DNA of 64,000 nt from positions 518,995-582,994 of the forward strand of contig WTXD01000013.1 in NCBI GenBank assembly GCA_022496205.1, written 5' to 3'. The translations under genes were made by a program, and so were the position numbers. The notes under the pieces are model-generated. The model ran no database searches, was not told the DNA's origin, and saw nothing but the letters and a program-made list of their open reading frames with translations. Position 1 is the first letter of the stretch, and every line of letters begins with the position of its first letter. Shown here piece by piece: positions 34,396-51,811 of this stretch. The DNA is from Gloeopeniophorella convolvens. Taxonomy: Eukaryota > Basidiomycota > Agaricomycetes > Russulales.

Positions 34396-34788
34396 ATTTC
34401 GGCGTGATCCTTGAATGTCATGGATCGGCGCAACTCGACCAATCCCAGTGAGCCCGGAGTGGAAGAAAGTAGGGTGAGAATGAAAGGTAAGAGGGTTTAA
34501 CAGTTCTGCAGGAGAAAAGAAGAATGAAAGAGGAACTTGTGGGTGCGGCCTTCTTGCCAGGTGGTCCACCGTGATGTGGACTCCGTCGGATGCGGCGCTC
34601 GCCTCAAGTTGTGGACAGGCTAATGTGTATTACTTCCCGGCCGTGCTTGTCTACCCTAACCTCAATGTAAGACCTAACCCTAGTCTCGTTCTCTCGAGCC
34701 AACCACTGGTGCACACCCAAGCCGACTGTCTCAACGATTTTGTGGCGGCATTAACTTCTCATCTCCTCGAGAACCCTTTAAGGTCAAC
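34396..34788. promoter_or_regulatory. Bidirectional promoter region, Nak1-like kinase and eIF2B gamma
   Basis: 393 bases separate two start codons pointing away from each other. No strong TATA motif was seen; the stretch must drive both genes. Confidence 0.45.
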
Positions 34789-36694
34789 ATGATGGACTTT
34801 GAAGAGCCAAACGCCAAACTCGTCTCTCGCGAATTCTTGGCCATCGTGTTGGCAGGGTTTGGCAACGAGTGTGTCTAAGCCTCTTGCGATCTGTCTTCCG
34901 TGTCGTGACCGTTGTGCCTAGACTATTTCCCCTGACCAGTGACCATGGGGAAGAGCCGTGCCCGAAAGCTCTGCTCCCCGTTGCAAACAGGCCGATGATA
35001 GATTACCCCTTGACTTGGTTGGAACAGTCAGGTATCACAGGTGCGCCCTCAGACTTCTCAGTCTTTGGGTAAAGATACATTACTTTCAGAGGTTTTGCTC
35101 ATTTGCCCAACGGCACATCGCTCGAGCATCTCGCATCACATTCATTCAGACACATCATCGTCGTCGTATCCATCTCTTCATGTCGATGTCCAGACATTCG
35201 ACGAATCGCCCGATGAATCTATTGGGACTTGCACGGTACTCAAGCACTTCTCAAGTCGCATACAACAGGATTTCGTTTTACTTCCATGCGACTTTATACC
35301 TCCGGAAGACCTCTCTTTAGCTTCTCTGTTGGATAAGTACCGCATCGAGTCTAACCTAGATGGCGCCATTGTCTCTTCTTGCTGGTTCAAAGCCCGTCGC
35401 ACAGATAAGGGCACTGTGCCAGAGGAATGGGGTCCAACAAACTCTTCTGTTCCCATCATATGGGATAAGAAATTGGGCACTCTTCTCTATGTCGACACAC
35501 CCGACGATATCGATCGCAATTCTGATGAGCTTGAAGTCCGAATGTCTCTGCTTTCTCGGTTCGCGTTTCTTTTCGAAGGTAGCACGTTAGGCTAATCTCA
35601 TACTGAAGACACCCCGTAGCATCACTATCCTCCCAGTACACGGACTCTCACGTATACGTCTGCAAGCGGTCTTTGCTGGATGTTCTTCATCAAAAGGCTA
35701 GTTTCGAGTCTTTCCGGGAGGAATTCATCCCTTGGCTATGTAAAATACAATACCAGAAAACGAAGCAAGATAAATATGGGCGAGGTTGCGACTTTTCGTT
35801 CACCTACTGGCTGGTATTGACTGATTTTGGCTTCAGCGTTGAAGTCGACGACAAACAATGCAACCCATGCTCTAGCCTTGAGACATTCCACTCTGTTTGG
35901 GGGCTCGACCTTTACTCAGGACCCACTGGAAGATTCTGATTCCCCATCACTGAAGCCCATTACCATGTCTGTTCCGTCATCCCCCACCCAGGCAGATGAC
36001 GTCAATGAGCCCCTAGCCAGCCTTAGAATTGGTGTCATTATACACGACGCTGGATCTGCTGGAAGGGTAAATAATATCCCAACGCTGCTGGAGATGAATA
36101 GACAAGTACGCTTGTAATCTTATACTCTAGGCAGATGTGAGGGCTGAATCCGCGTGCAGTTCTTGACTCGAGCCAATTATGCGCTACCTACAGATCCTGA
36201 GAACCGGGCTCTCATTGACCCAAAATCTCAGATCTCATCAGACTCGATGGTTGGAAGCTCTACTAAGATAGGCGAACGGACAACGATAAAACGATCGGTC
36301 ATTGGCAAACACTGCGTGATTGGGAGGATGGCGCGTATCATCGGGTGTGTACTGTTAGATCACTGCGTTGTCGCTGATGGGTACGTGTCCCGGGCCACTC
36401 TACGTGACCGCGCACTTACCATGTCCCCCAGTGCCAAGCTCGAAGGGTGCATATTAGGCAGAAACACGAAAGTTGGTGCAAAAGCGGAGCTTGCCCGAAG
36501 CCTCACACAAGCAGGGTACGAGGTAGATGCTGGAGGTGCGGTTAGCTCCCATTTTAAGGTCAAATCATCCTGAACGCGGTGCTCCAGCCACAATTCGAAA
36601 CGAGAAGCTGGAAGTGTCGGATTGGACGGCAGGGCCGCAAGAGAGTGAATCCGGGGAGGGATCCTCTGAAGATGACGATTCCGGAGAAGATTAA
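34789..36694 (+). CDS. GCD1: Translation initiation factor eIF2B gamma subunit
   Basis: Eight exons (34789-34868, 34922-35040, 35090-35578, 35620-35784, 35837-36105, 36160-36380, 36432-36535, 36588-36694) give 517 residues. With epsilon it forms the catalytic subcomplex of eIF2B, the GDP/GTP exchange factor for eIF2. The nucleotidyltransferase-like N-terminus has FLAIVLAGFGNELFPLT, CPKALLPVANRPMIDYPL and EVLLICPTAHR. The middle has TDSHVYVCKRSLLD and FREEFIPWLCKIQY. The C-terminus is a left-handed beta helix of hexapeptide repeats (IDPKSQISSDSMVG, KRSVIGKHCVIG, GCVLLDHCVV). It ends in an acidic tail (SSEDDDSGED). One intron of 41 nt is rather short, but its phase fits. The family match is clear over the whole length. 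Confidence 0.93.
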
Positions 36695-36964
36695 GGGAAA
36701 GAGGGATACTTGTAGGGACGCAGCTTCTCTGACACTTATGTGTACGGTGCATGGGTATGTATACTACGGGCGCTTACATGAACAGCGAGGCGTGCTGCAC
36801 GCGTCGGGCGCGTCTGACGCGTCGAACGCGGTTGTGACAGCGCGAACCGCGGGGCGTCATGTGACGCGCATAACAAGACATGGCGACCAGCTCAATTAGT
36901 TCATCGAGTACTAATAGTAACACCTCATCCAACTTCTCCCTGACCCATCGCATACCCTTCACCC

Positions 36965-39900
36965 ATGTCAATCACTCCAGGGAAAACGCGGCAAACGGCA
37001 ATACCGACCCCGGGGAAGACAAGTGGTATACCGACCCCTGGACGGCCGCGTTCTGCGTCTTCAGCCTCTCAGCAATCTGGTCTCCCAGCGCAAGAATCGG
37101 GAGACGCCATGTCCCGCGCTTTCGCCGATGCGGTCAAAGCAAATGATCCAGCTTACCACAGAGCAGGTCGCATCAGTGAACCAGGGGGCCCTTCTCTGTC
37201 TCCAAAGGTTCCTCTCTCTTTCCTTGCACAGTCCGGACGGAGGTCTGTGGCGGGGAGACCACCGTCTGCTGCTTCATCTTCATCCAATGCCGGGGTGACA
37301 CCAGCGAAGGCCGGAGCAGGGCGTCCTAAAAACACATCGGCCCGTCCCCCTAGTCGCCAGTCAGATACCTTCATACGCGGTTCCAGTCGGATTGGCAGGT
37401 CTTTCGAGGTTGGGGACAATGTTCGGATCGAAAGCCTGGGTTTCGAGGGCACTCTCCGATATCTTGGAGAAATTGACGGCAAGGCGGGACAATGGGCTGG
37501 CGTGGAGCTCAGTGGCGGCTTCGCTGGGAAGGGCAAGAACAACGGAAGTGCAGATGGGTGAGTTGCACGCATCTGAACCACATCCATCCTCTTCCCAACT
37601 CCCGGCCAATTGGTCTCCTTACCTTGGTCACATCTTTGATGACAAGGGCGAGCGTTCCTTGGTGTCTAGCTCTTGTGTTGCCTTGCTCAACCTTACCTCA
37701 TGAGAGCTGACTGATTCTCTATCTCTCAGAAAGCCCTACTTTGTCTGTCCACCAAAGTGCGGTGTGTTCGTCGCCGCAGCAAAGCTTTCAGCTCCTACCG
37801 TCGGTGTAGGCGCAATGTCACGACCGTCGAGCGTTGCATCCTCTCAAGACAGTGGCCGTGTCACACCCTCTTATTCATCCGGACGCATCACCCCATCCAA
37901 CTTGGCGCGTTATACACCGTATTCCAATGGGCGTGTCACACCCGCCTCCTCCACGTCTCGTGCGCAAACTGAAGCTGTGACACCCTCTGCACGCCCGCGG
38001 GTCAAGACTGCCACTACACCTTTCAATGGTAAGAGGTTTGCGCTTCGTGACTTGAAGGTAATTGACTTGACTAGGTATTAAGCGAAGTGGTAGTCAGACC
38101 CTCGATCCAGCTAGCCCCACGATGATGAATCGGTCGTTTTCGGCAACTAGTCCGACCCGTTTCACTGGACTTATCTCACCTCCTGCAAGTTCTAGTTCCT
38201 CAACACTAGCGTCCCCTTCTCTGAGAACACCGAAACCCGGTTTAGGTGGCCGCGGACCAGGAATCGGAGTCGGCCTTCCATCCACAACGCCCACAAAGAG
38301 TCGTGCACCAATGCTTACACCGAAGCAAAGGATACCCAGTGCAATCGCCATGCCTCCACCTCCACCTCCAGCCTCTGCTGCTTCTTTTGGCCGTGACACC
38401 TCCCTCAACGATTACCCGTCTGACTCTGAATCTCATCGCGATACCCTACATACACCCGACTTACAGTCTAATGGTAAAGCCCTACAGGACAAAATCGCCA
38501 GCCTTCTTTCGTCGCGCAAGTCGCTTCCAGCAGACCTCGGCACGGCACCCCAGGTTGCTCCCGCAGCCCGCAGTGATGATGATGAAGCTGCTTTACATGA
38601 CCGTGTCGCCGAGCTCGAAGCCGAAAATCAACGATTGAATATCGTCGTCAGTGGGCTGCAGGGAGAGGAGCTCGAACACGGTCGCCGAACGGAAAGCATG
38701 CGAGAAGATCGTGATCAAGCGCTAGCCCGTGTCACCGAGCTGGAGACATCAGTGAAGTCGGTCGAACGTAACTTGCATGATCGCGACCTCAAGATCGAGG
38801 TGCTCGAGCGCTCTCTATCCAATGCTGCTGCCGACACGGAGAAGACTCGCAATGATGGTGAAGCGCGTATGCGCGATCTGCAGTCCTTGCTGGAAGACAA
38901 GGAAGCATTGCTTAGCAGCCTCAAGGAGTCACTCGAGTCAAAGGAAGGAGCTGAAAACGAAACTCATGCTCTCATCACTGCAAAGGATACTGAGATCGGT
39001 CTTTTGGAAGCCCGCGTGAAGAAGGCTTACGCTGAACTCGAAGAAGAGCGGAAAGAGCTGGGCGGTCAGGTCGACGCACTGCGTCATGCAGGGCAGGTAT
39101 GATATGAAGACCCGTTTCATCCACATGGTCTCACTATATGTGCAGGAAACTATCGCTCTCTACGAAGAACGGCTGAGCGCCGCGGAAGCGAAGCGCTACG
39201 AGATGGAGGACCTGATTGGTTCGCTCCGAGAACAATTGCGAAGCCAAGCTCAGCCACCTTCTCCTACCTCAGCTGCGCGCCAACTTTCTTCTGCTACGCA
39301 AATAGAGAACGAAGCGCTCCGGGAACAGGTGGTTCATCTCCAGAAGAAGCTCACCCTCATGGAAGACACATTGGAAGACGTCCGTGCAACTGCAGAGAAG
39401 GACGAGGCAGCCATCCGAGACAAGATGCGGCGGTACAAGGAGAAAGAGGACCTTCTCAAGCACCAGGTTTCAGATTGTGAGACAGAGATTGCCAAGCTCC
39501 TCAAATCGGAGAACAGCGCTAGGGCGAGGAACGAGGAAATCGGCGAAGCCTTCCGGGAGAGCGCAGTAGCTCTCGAGAACGCAAGAGCCGAAATAGAAGG
39601 CCTTCGCGCCGAGATCGCAGTAAGAACAACTCATTGTACGAGTGATATGATGTTGATGACGTCTCACAGGATCTGGAGGGCAACACAAACACAGACTCTC
39701 CAGATAAGCCTTCTGAGAACCAGCGTGCGGCACTCGACCATTCTCGTTATACCGAAGAGGTTGCCTCTTTGAAGGCTGAACTTGCAGAAGCTAAGGAAGC
39801 CCTTCTCGATGCGGAGAAATCTCAGCCATCGCTTGCGACAAATCAGCAACAGAAGGCCATCGACGAGCTGATATCACATAAGGCAACGGTGAGGCGACAT

Positions 39901-41191
39901 TCGCGTTCTTTTCTTCATATCTTACCAACATGCACAGCTGGAGGACGCACAGAGCAGCCTACGAGCTCAGCTAACAGAGGAGCTCAACACTGTCTCTGAG
40001 CTGCGCCAGCGTCTCGAGGCTAGTCAAGCAGAGGTCGAAACGTTACGCAAGAAGGCCAATCGAGATACCCCTGTAGACAGTCTTCAGCAAGCTGGGAAGA
40101 CGTCGCCATCTACTATGCGGCACGATCCCATTCCAAACTCCATTCGCGAAGAGATGGCCGGCCTCAAGTGAGTCTGATTGTGACGCCGCACCTTTTCCGC
40201 CCATGTTCATGCTCCGCGCAAGGCACATCATCCAGGAGCTGCAGAAGGAGAATGCCAACGCCGCACAACAGAACAAGCTTCTGGAATCCGAGAATAAGCT
40301 TCTCTTCTCGGAAACCGAACAGCTGCGCAAGGTTGACAGAACAGTTAACCCTTCACTTCAACTTGTTGACGTGTCTCTGCAGGACATGAAGACGCTAGAG
40401 GACACCATCGAGAGTAGGCTGCTTCAGGATGAACAGAATCTCCAAGAGGAAGCTGCGATCCCGTCAGGTGATGCTGCATCATCGCAGAAAGCAATGCGCG
40501 AGATGCGGTCACGATATGAGGTGAGTTGATGTACTATGGCCCTTCGCCGCTATCTCATCCGTGTTCTTTGGCAAAGTTCGACCTCGAACAACTGCGGAAA
40601 CGTCTGGCTGAGGCGGATACCAGGAGCGCGAGGACTATTCATGACGTGAGGCTTAGGTTCTGGCAACCGCAGTGCCCCCAGGTCTAACCTTTGTACAGCT
40701 CAACAAAGAAGTCAGTGAACTGGAGGGACTCATCGAAACCAAAGTGAGCCTGCGATTGTTGCCCACTATTAGACTGGAAACTGACGGCATGCTCACCAAG
40801 ATCTACCGCGAAGTAAGTCGTCTCGGGTTCAGAATGCTACGCCCCAATACTAATGATTTAGCAGGACGAGCTCGAGCAAGAGATAGAGCAGCTGAAGGAG
40901 AGGCTTGTGCGTAGCGAGAAGAAGAGTTCTAAGCGCGCGAATCAAGCACCAACGGCATCGACAGCTGAATCCATGGAATCGATGTCGGAAGTCAGCTTTC
41001 AAGGCGCTCCAACTGGGGACGTGTGCGAGATTTGCGAACAGCCGGGGCATGATATCTTCACCTGCGACCTGTTGCGTGGAGGCGACGCGTCGGGGGGCAA
41101 GGATGCCCCACCTTCCGAGCTATTTTGCGAAGATTGCGAGAATTACGGACACGTTGCGGCGGATTGCCCTCACTCTATGGATGTCTTCTGA
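36965..41191 (+). CDS. CLIP-170-type microtubule plus-end tracking protein
   Basis: Twelve exons total 3537 nt, 1178 residues. A disordered Ser/Pro-rich N-terminus carries short basic repeats (IPTPGKTSGIPTPGR) of the EB1/microtubule-binding type. One CAP-Gly domain follows (about residues 145-220: GDNVRIESLGFEGTLRYLG, AGQWAGVELSGGFAGKGKN, then YFVCPPKCGVFV). After a Ser/Pro linker comes a coiled coil of over 500 residues for dimerisation. The C-terminus has two CCHC zinc knuckles (CEICEQPGHDIFTC and CEDCENYGHVAADC), as in CLIP-170, which bind cargo or dynactin. Fission yeast Tip1 and budding yeast Bik1 are the counterparts; they stabilise growing microtubules and set polarity. Exon 11 (40801-40812) is 12 nt and encodes IYRE. 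The first intron is long for this locus (172 nt). Confidence 0.93.
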
Positions 41192-41444
41192 CTCGTTGGT
41201 TTACGGGATGGATACCTCTACCTCTAGATTGTCGGATCACATGTTTTGACGCTCCACGCTTTCTGCTTTGTGTTATGTACTTGCGTACCTGTACCATATT
41301 TAGTAATGGGGCCTTGGGGGATCATGGGTGTGACGTATGTATGCGTGACGTCAGTGGTACGCTCTACTCGAGCGCGAACGCAATAAAAGGTGGCGGAGCT
41401 GCTCAGCTTAAATCCCATATCGAAACTGCTCTCCCATCGTAATC

Positions 41445-42424
41445 ATGTCGTACGCCAATGTCACTTCCAAGAACACACTCCCTCAAAGCCAACAGGTAGG
41501 CTGACAATTACACCCTTGTGCGCTCACAGAACTCATATGTGTACAGCCTCAACCCGACCCTGCACTGCTCACTACCCCATCATCGATTGGTGGTGGTGCT
41601 CCCGCAGATGACACCGCGAAAGTCAACGTAGTGCCTTCAGATTTCAAAGAGAACCCGACCACCACGACGTCTGAGTTCGCCAAAAGGATACCTTCACCGG
41701 CTTTCCCGATGGACAGGAGCAAGCCTAAGACCCGCAAGCGTCTTGATGAGGCTGAAGCCGAGGGACAACAGCTATGGGAGGCTGTGAAGGAGGCCATCTT
41801 CCGCCCTGCGGTTGCGGGAGGCCTGGTTGGCGTCGGTGCGTCTGATCGACAACAGGGTACCCTCGAAGGCTCACGCATGTTTCAGTGAATGTGGGGCTTT
41901 TAGCAGGTGCATCGTATGCCTTCTACACACAGCCCCAGTTCCGTCGCGATGCGAAAATTGTCACGTCCGCCATCGCATCTGTATTTGCGTTGCTTGGTGC
42001 CGAGGGATATGCTGCTGAAATATATCGCACCACACCTGAAGGTAAAGAGGCGGAACGCAAAGCACGAAAAGAGGGATCTCTTGTTTATCGTCATGCACGG
42101 GAGCATATTCTGAGGCCAGGTGTGCTTGGTGGTCTCGTTGGACTTGGTCAGTGACATTTTGCCCGCGCCCGCACTGTGCTGACTCCTACGATCAGCGAAC
42201 GTTGGGGTATTGGGCACGATAAGTTACCTTGCCTACAGTCACTGGGATAGTCCGCGATGGGACAAGCGTGCTGTCTCTGCGATTTCGGTCGGTCTACTCG
42301 CGCTGTGGGGTGGTGAAGGGTAAGCATACGTTCAGAGGCTCAGGGCCTGTCCTTGACTGACTCGTGCGCCAGGGCATTGGCCTCTCGCGACGAGGTCAAG
42401 AAACAATTCAGTTCCAAGCCATGA
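41445..42424 (+). CDS. Small membrane protein with two OM14-like repeats
   Basis: Five exons (41445-41495, 41547-41835, 41886-42146, 42196-42319, 42373-42424) give 258 residues. After a hydrophilic N-terminus of about 90 residues come two similar units. Unit one runs FRPAVAGGLVGVVNVGLLAG, then SAIASVFALLGAEGYAAE; unit two runs LRPGVLGGLVGLANVGVLG, then SAISVGLLALWGGEG. Each unit has two hydrophobic segments, so about four transmembrane helices. The pattern resembles the C-terminal domain of OM14, a fungal mitochondrial outer-membrane protein and ribosome receptor, here in tandem. No cleavable signal peptide is seen. The assignment rests on helix pattern and the RP-V-x-GGL-x-NV phrase, not on a search; another membrane family is possible. 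Confidence 0.6.
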
Positions 42425-42588
42425 GTCGCACGCTGCTCCTTCACAATCAAACTGTCCCCACTTTCTACTGCTGTCATTCCGCCACGACATATCTTATGGG
42501 CGTAAACCACTGTCAATATCATATACAAGGAGAGAATCGAATGTGAGACGTTACGGAAAATGTGTAAAAATGACAGAGCGAAGGAGCA

Positions 42589-43353
42589 TCATACACGGAA
42601 AATTACGCGATTGATAGTGGAGCTAACCCACTCAAACCACCCTTGTGGAACAGAGATACCTGCGTCCCGCAGGGAGTCCAAATATCCAATGCGGAATGTG
42701 TTCTTGTCAGACTCTTGTGTGCGAGGCACGGGGGTCCAGTTGGGAACGTTCTGACCGTCCGCTTCGTCATATGTTCAGGAACGGGGTGTTGGTAGTGCTT
42801 ACCTTCCAGAGGCGAAGACCGGCAATCTCGTTCTGCTCATCCAGCATGAAGCGATGGTAGATGCCCTTGGGGATAGAAACCAGATCGCCTTTGCATATAT
42901 ACATCCTAATCCACTCGTCTGTGGGGTGCTCTGGAGAGAGATTAAACAGGAGCGCGGGGTGTCAATGGGTTCGGAGCGTACCTCGGACGTCGTAGTATCC
43001 GGCGCCCTTGACTACGAAACGGGTCTCATCGTCCTCGTGGAGATGTCTGCAATTGCGATGGGCGTGGAACACTGGGCAGTAAGGGCGACTCACTCATCGA
43101 AGAACTCCTTGAGGATTTCTTCGTATTCGTCTCCCAAGCCTTCCCGAGTCACAGAGATGGTGTCATTGTTCTTAAAGTCGTTCTCTTTTGAGATACGGGC
43201 AATGTGCTCCTCCCAGCCCTTGCCCTCGTCGTCGACCGGAACCTTCCAAAGACGGACTTTGAGAGCTTCCAGCTTCTCGATACCCACTTCGCGTCCAGAG
43301 TGGTGAGGGAGGCGAGGGTGACCCTCGAGGTTGTCGTAGTACCAGGCTCGCAT
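42589..43353 (-). CDS. ADI1: Acireductone dioxygenase (methionine salvage)
   Basis: Four exons (43094-43353, 42982-43046, 42803-42930, 42589-42750) give 204 residues. The enzyme oxidises acireductone to the 2-keto acid precursor of methionine, with Fe(II); with Ni(II) it forms a different product. It is a cupin: the metal ligands are HLHEDDETRF (HxHxxxxE) and the later histidine in KGIYHRFMLD. The start MRAWYYDN is typical. FVVKGAGYYDVR and DEWIRMYICKGDLVSIP match the family throughout. The C-terminal tail (after NVPNWTPVPR) is somewhat longer than in the human enzyme, as in other fungi. It is cytosolic or nuclear by homology. A TATA box lies close upstream, in a short region shared with NIC96. 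Confidence 0.95.
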
Positions 43354-43406
43354 ACTGATGGTGTTGAGAGAAGAATGTGGGGGAACGAACAGTTCTGAGC
43401 ACTACC

Positions 43407-43416
43407 CTATATAAAG
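43407..43416 (-). promoter_or_regulatory. Putative TATA box of ADI1
   Basis: CTTTATATAG on the minus strand lies about 54 bases upstream of the ATG at 43353, within the 366-base region shared with the divergent NIC96 gene (starting at 43720). Position and sequence only. Confidence 0.45.
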
Positions 43417-43719
43417 GGCGGCAGTGTGACGGTTGTCGCCGATCAGATGAAACAGCCATCATGCATCAAGCCCAAGGGGGTGCGTGGTGATTCTGGAAGC
43501 TGATGCAACATGAATTCGTATCACAGCTGGTCCAGATGCGCCCAAGCTGCGCCATTTGGGCGCCGGTCAAGAATGTGCGGTGCCAACGCAGCCGCATGCA
43601 ATGTGACGGATGCATCAGTGAATTATGTAAGGGTTTCCCACGGGCTCTCGTTCACCGCACCACGAGTTGGTCGCGACTGTGGCACGCGTTCGTACCGCCG
43701 TTTGGTGTTGGAGAACAAG

Positions 43720-46700
43720 ATGGCCTCCGACCTCGCCTCACTCTTGACATCGTCGAAAGCTCTCACATCACACTTGACACGACCGGACTTGCCCAATGTG
43801 TCTCTCTCTCTGGATCAAATAGAAGCTCAGTCACGGAGGCTCGTCTCACGTCAGCCTGCAGCAGCAACAGACACAGGGCGCGCGTAGGCTATACAATTAA
43901 CCTCGAGGACGGTTGTTGATGCAACTTATAGGAACTACCTCCTCGCTCAAGCGCATATCGACGCGCCAGCCCTTGCAAACTCGATTGCACACCTGAATAC
44001 CTCGGCTACCTTCCTGCCCCTACAACCTCTACAGGACACAGATATATCGGGTTACTTGCGACATGCACACGAGCAGAACGTCATATCCACCATCGAGGAG
44101 GCGCGCAGGGAAACCCAGGAAGAATTCTACCGTGTCTTAGAAGACAGAAGCAAACGTGACTGGGAGGCACGGAAGAAGCGTGTATTCGAAGAGTTGGGTG
44201 GTAGGCTGGGTGGGGACAGTGGCGCATTGGTCTTAGGAGGCAAAACGCAGCAATCCAGGAGCGCACTCACAGTGCGTCCGTTTGTACAAGTCAGTCGGCG
44301 GATACTGATCTTAACAGCAGCTCAGCACCGGTCCCAGTCCAAGTCTCCAGATGCAAAGCAAGATGATGGCGTACGACCGTGTCGTCGTTGAGCTCAATGA
44401 GTCCCGTTTACGCGGCGTCTCGTTCCCCGTCGTCCATGCGTTCATGCAAGCTGCTCTTTCCCTCAATCCCGACGTATGCACCCTCGATATCGACAGGTGC
44501 TTCTTGCTCACGTTCTGCTAGCGGACACATCAGACAATACAAGCGTTCCACATACTCACAAAAATAACGGGCGAACCGCCCGCGCTTCCGCCTCTCGCAC
44601 ATGCGGGGGCTCATATACTCAACACACCACTCTTGGAACGACGCCACGCTCGCGCTCATCTTGGGGACCCTCAGTCGAAAGAAGCTGTAGGGCTGCGAAA
44701 ACAGATAGCAGCCGGGGCTCGTGCAGCCCTGGAAGAGCAATATCTTGATGTGTTAGAACGAACAGTCCAGGCACGACCACTGGAAGCGCGCCTAGGGGGT
44801 GACCCGAGTATCGCGAACAGAGTGCGTGCCTTTCTCCTCGTCAGATTCTACCGGGGTGGAGAGTGGCAGGATCGGATTGAGGTCAGTACATTTACTCCTT
44901 TTCGGTGGATTGAAGCTGAAATCGCTGGTAGTTGGTCGCAGCTCAGCCATTATGGGCCAAGTTGTTCTATCTCGTACGTACCGGTCACACAAGGGAGGCT
45001 CTCGAAGAGGCCCTCACCCACCAGCAAGCCATCGAACATCGCGAAGATAGCTTTGTGTCCCACTTCCGTGTATGGCTTGAGTCTCCTGATCGTCGGTACG
45101 ACATCTCCTATTGGCTCCAAAAGTGACCAGCGACCAATCAGAGCTAAGGTTACCAAAACCTCATCGGGATCACGTACAAGCTATCTACAACGCACATATG
45201 CTACACTCAACAAGTGTTGATCCATTCAAGCTCGCACTGTACAAGTTGATGGGCAAGCTTGACCCGGCTAAACGAACCGTTCCACTTGTCACGGCAACGA
45301 GCGAGGATTGGCTCTGGCTCCAGCTCGCAATGGTCTGTCTCATTCAATCCTACTCGCCAAACAGTCAGTGACTTTGAGGCAGGTCGACGAAGAAGAGAAT
45401 GGTGGCTTGCGTGGGCTTGCAGAGGTGTTATTAAGCTACGGTGAACGGCACTTCGATGGTACTCTTGGTTCGAAGGGCGCCCGAACCGGTTCGTGGGCTG
45501 CTGTGCTCCTTACATGCGGCGAGTTTGAAAGAGTAAGTTGCTCGTGTTTCACACCCTACATGCATCCCAGTTGATAAACGTGTGAAATCCAGGCTGTCGC
45601 CGCTCTGTGGGATCATCCAGAGACAGAAATAGAGGCAGTCCATTTGGCTATTGCACTAGCTTATCATGGGCTATTGCGCGCCCCATCACGGGCGGAAACC
45701 TCCGACATCACACCTTGTATGTACCATGCGATCACCAGGGGTGCCTTCTGACGTGACTTGTCCTAGTGTCTCTCTCTCCTTCACTCCCCCCGCCCTGAGC
45801 TTGTCCACGCTTATATGGCGATATGTGCGTCAGTTCGTCCGGCTGGATGCGAAAGAAGCCCTACAATACGTCTACACGGTCACATTGGGCGCGGACCAGT
45901 CTGGCGGCATCGGCAAAGAGCAACTTGAACTTGCATGGGACCTCGTGCGGAGGGTTGTCGTGCTTGCTAATACTGGGCCAGCATGGGATGAACTTGTCGG
46001 TGGTTTCCGCGCCGACGGAATGCGCTTCGTATGTCACGCACTGCTCTATCCGTGTCTGCTGCTCACTCAGTGTAGACGGGTGTCATCGAGCAAGGGGCAC
46101 CGTTGCTCAAGCTCAACGATTCGCGAGACCTTCACGCGGAGATATTCGTACGTGCGGCGCGACAGGCAGAGGAGAGCGATCGTGTACTCCAAGCAATCAA
46201 GCTCTATAACCTCGCAGGCGAGTATACGACGGTCGTGAACAGCCTCGCCACGGCGCTCGGCACGACCTTGGCGGCGCCCGGTGGCGGTGGAGAGCGTGCA
46301 CGCTCGCTCGAAGAAGCTGCAAGCGACATCATACGTCACTACGAGCGAATGGGACGTGCACCGGGACGCGCTAGGGACGCCGTTGTCAAACTATTGCGCG
46401 TGAGGGAAGCACTGAACGCGAAAGCAGAAGGGCGACTCGACCGGGCTCTGGAGGTGAGCCCGTGCATTGCGTTGCCATGTTTAGTGCTCACGCAAAAGCA
46501 GATCGTGGAGTCAACCGACCTCATTCCACTCGACGGCGATGTGGCAAAGGTCAATCGTCGTGCCGAAGAATTCAAGGACCTCCACGACGCACTGCAGCGA
46601 AACCTGCAGACTTACCTTCCACTGGCAATGGATGCTATTGCTGGCGTGTACCAGAAGATCAAAGCGTCCGGTGCCCCTGATGCAAGCAGGCAAATGGTAC

Positions 46701-46876
46701 GTACCTTACCATGACGATTTGTTCTCCCCTTGAAGGCTAACATGTTGTACCAGACGCTTGCAGCGCTGAGGAAGAAGTCGCGCTCCCTGATAATGTTCGC
46801 CGGGATGTTGCGTTATCGCCTATCGCCGGATGTATATTCGTATCTCGCGCGACTGGATGTCGAGGTCGCATTATAA
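43720..46876 (+). CDS. NIC96: Nuclear pore scaffold protein Nic96/Nup93
   Basis: Twelve exons total 2589 nt, 862 residues, close to yeast Nic96 (839) and human Nup93 (819). It is a scaffold of the inner ring of the nuclear pore and anchors the Nsp1 channel complex through its N-terminus. Exons: 43720-43883, 43932-44271, 44321-44473, 44534-44881, 44932-45095, 45149-45332, 45383-45532, 45593-45720, 45767-46028, 46076-46453, 46502-46696, 46754-46876. The N-terminal coiled-coil part is short. The alpha-solenoid has hallmark phrases: QPLWAKLFYLVRTGHTREAL, STLIWRYVRQFVRLDAKEAL, AIKLYNLAGEYTTVVN. The C-terminus MFAGMLRYRLSPDVYSYLAR is nearly invariant in the family. One splice (45720/45767) uses a weak donor and is the least certain. 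Confidence 0.94.
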
Positions 46877-51811
<4,935 letters not shown>

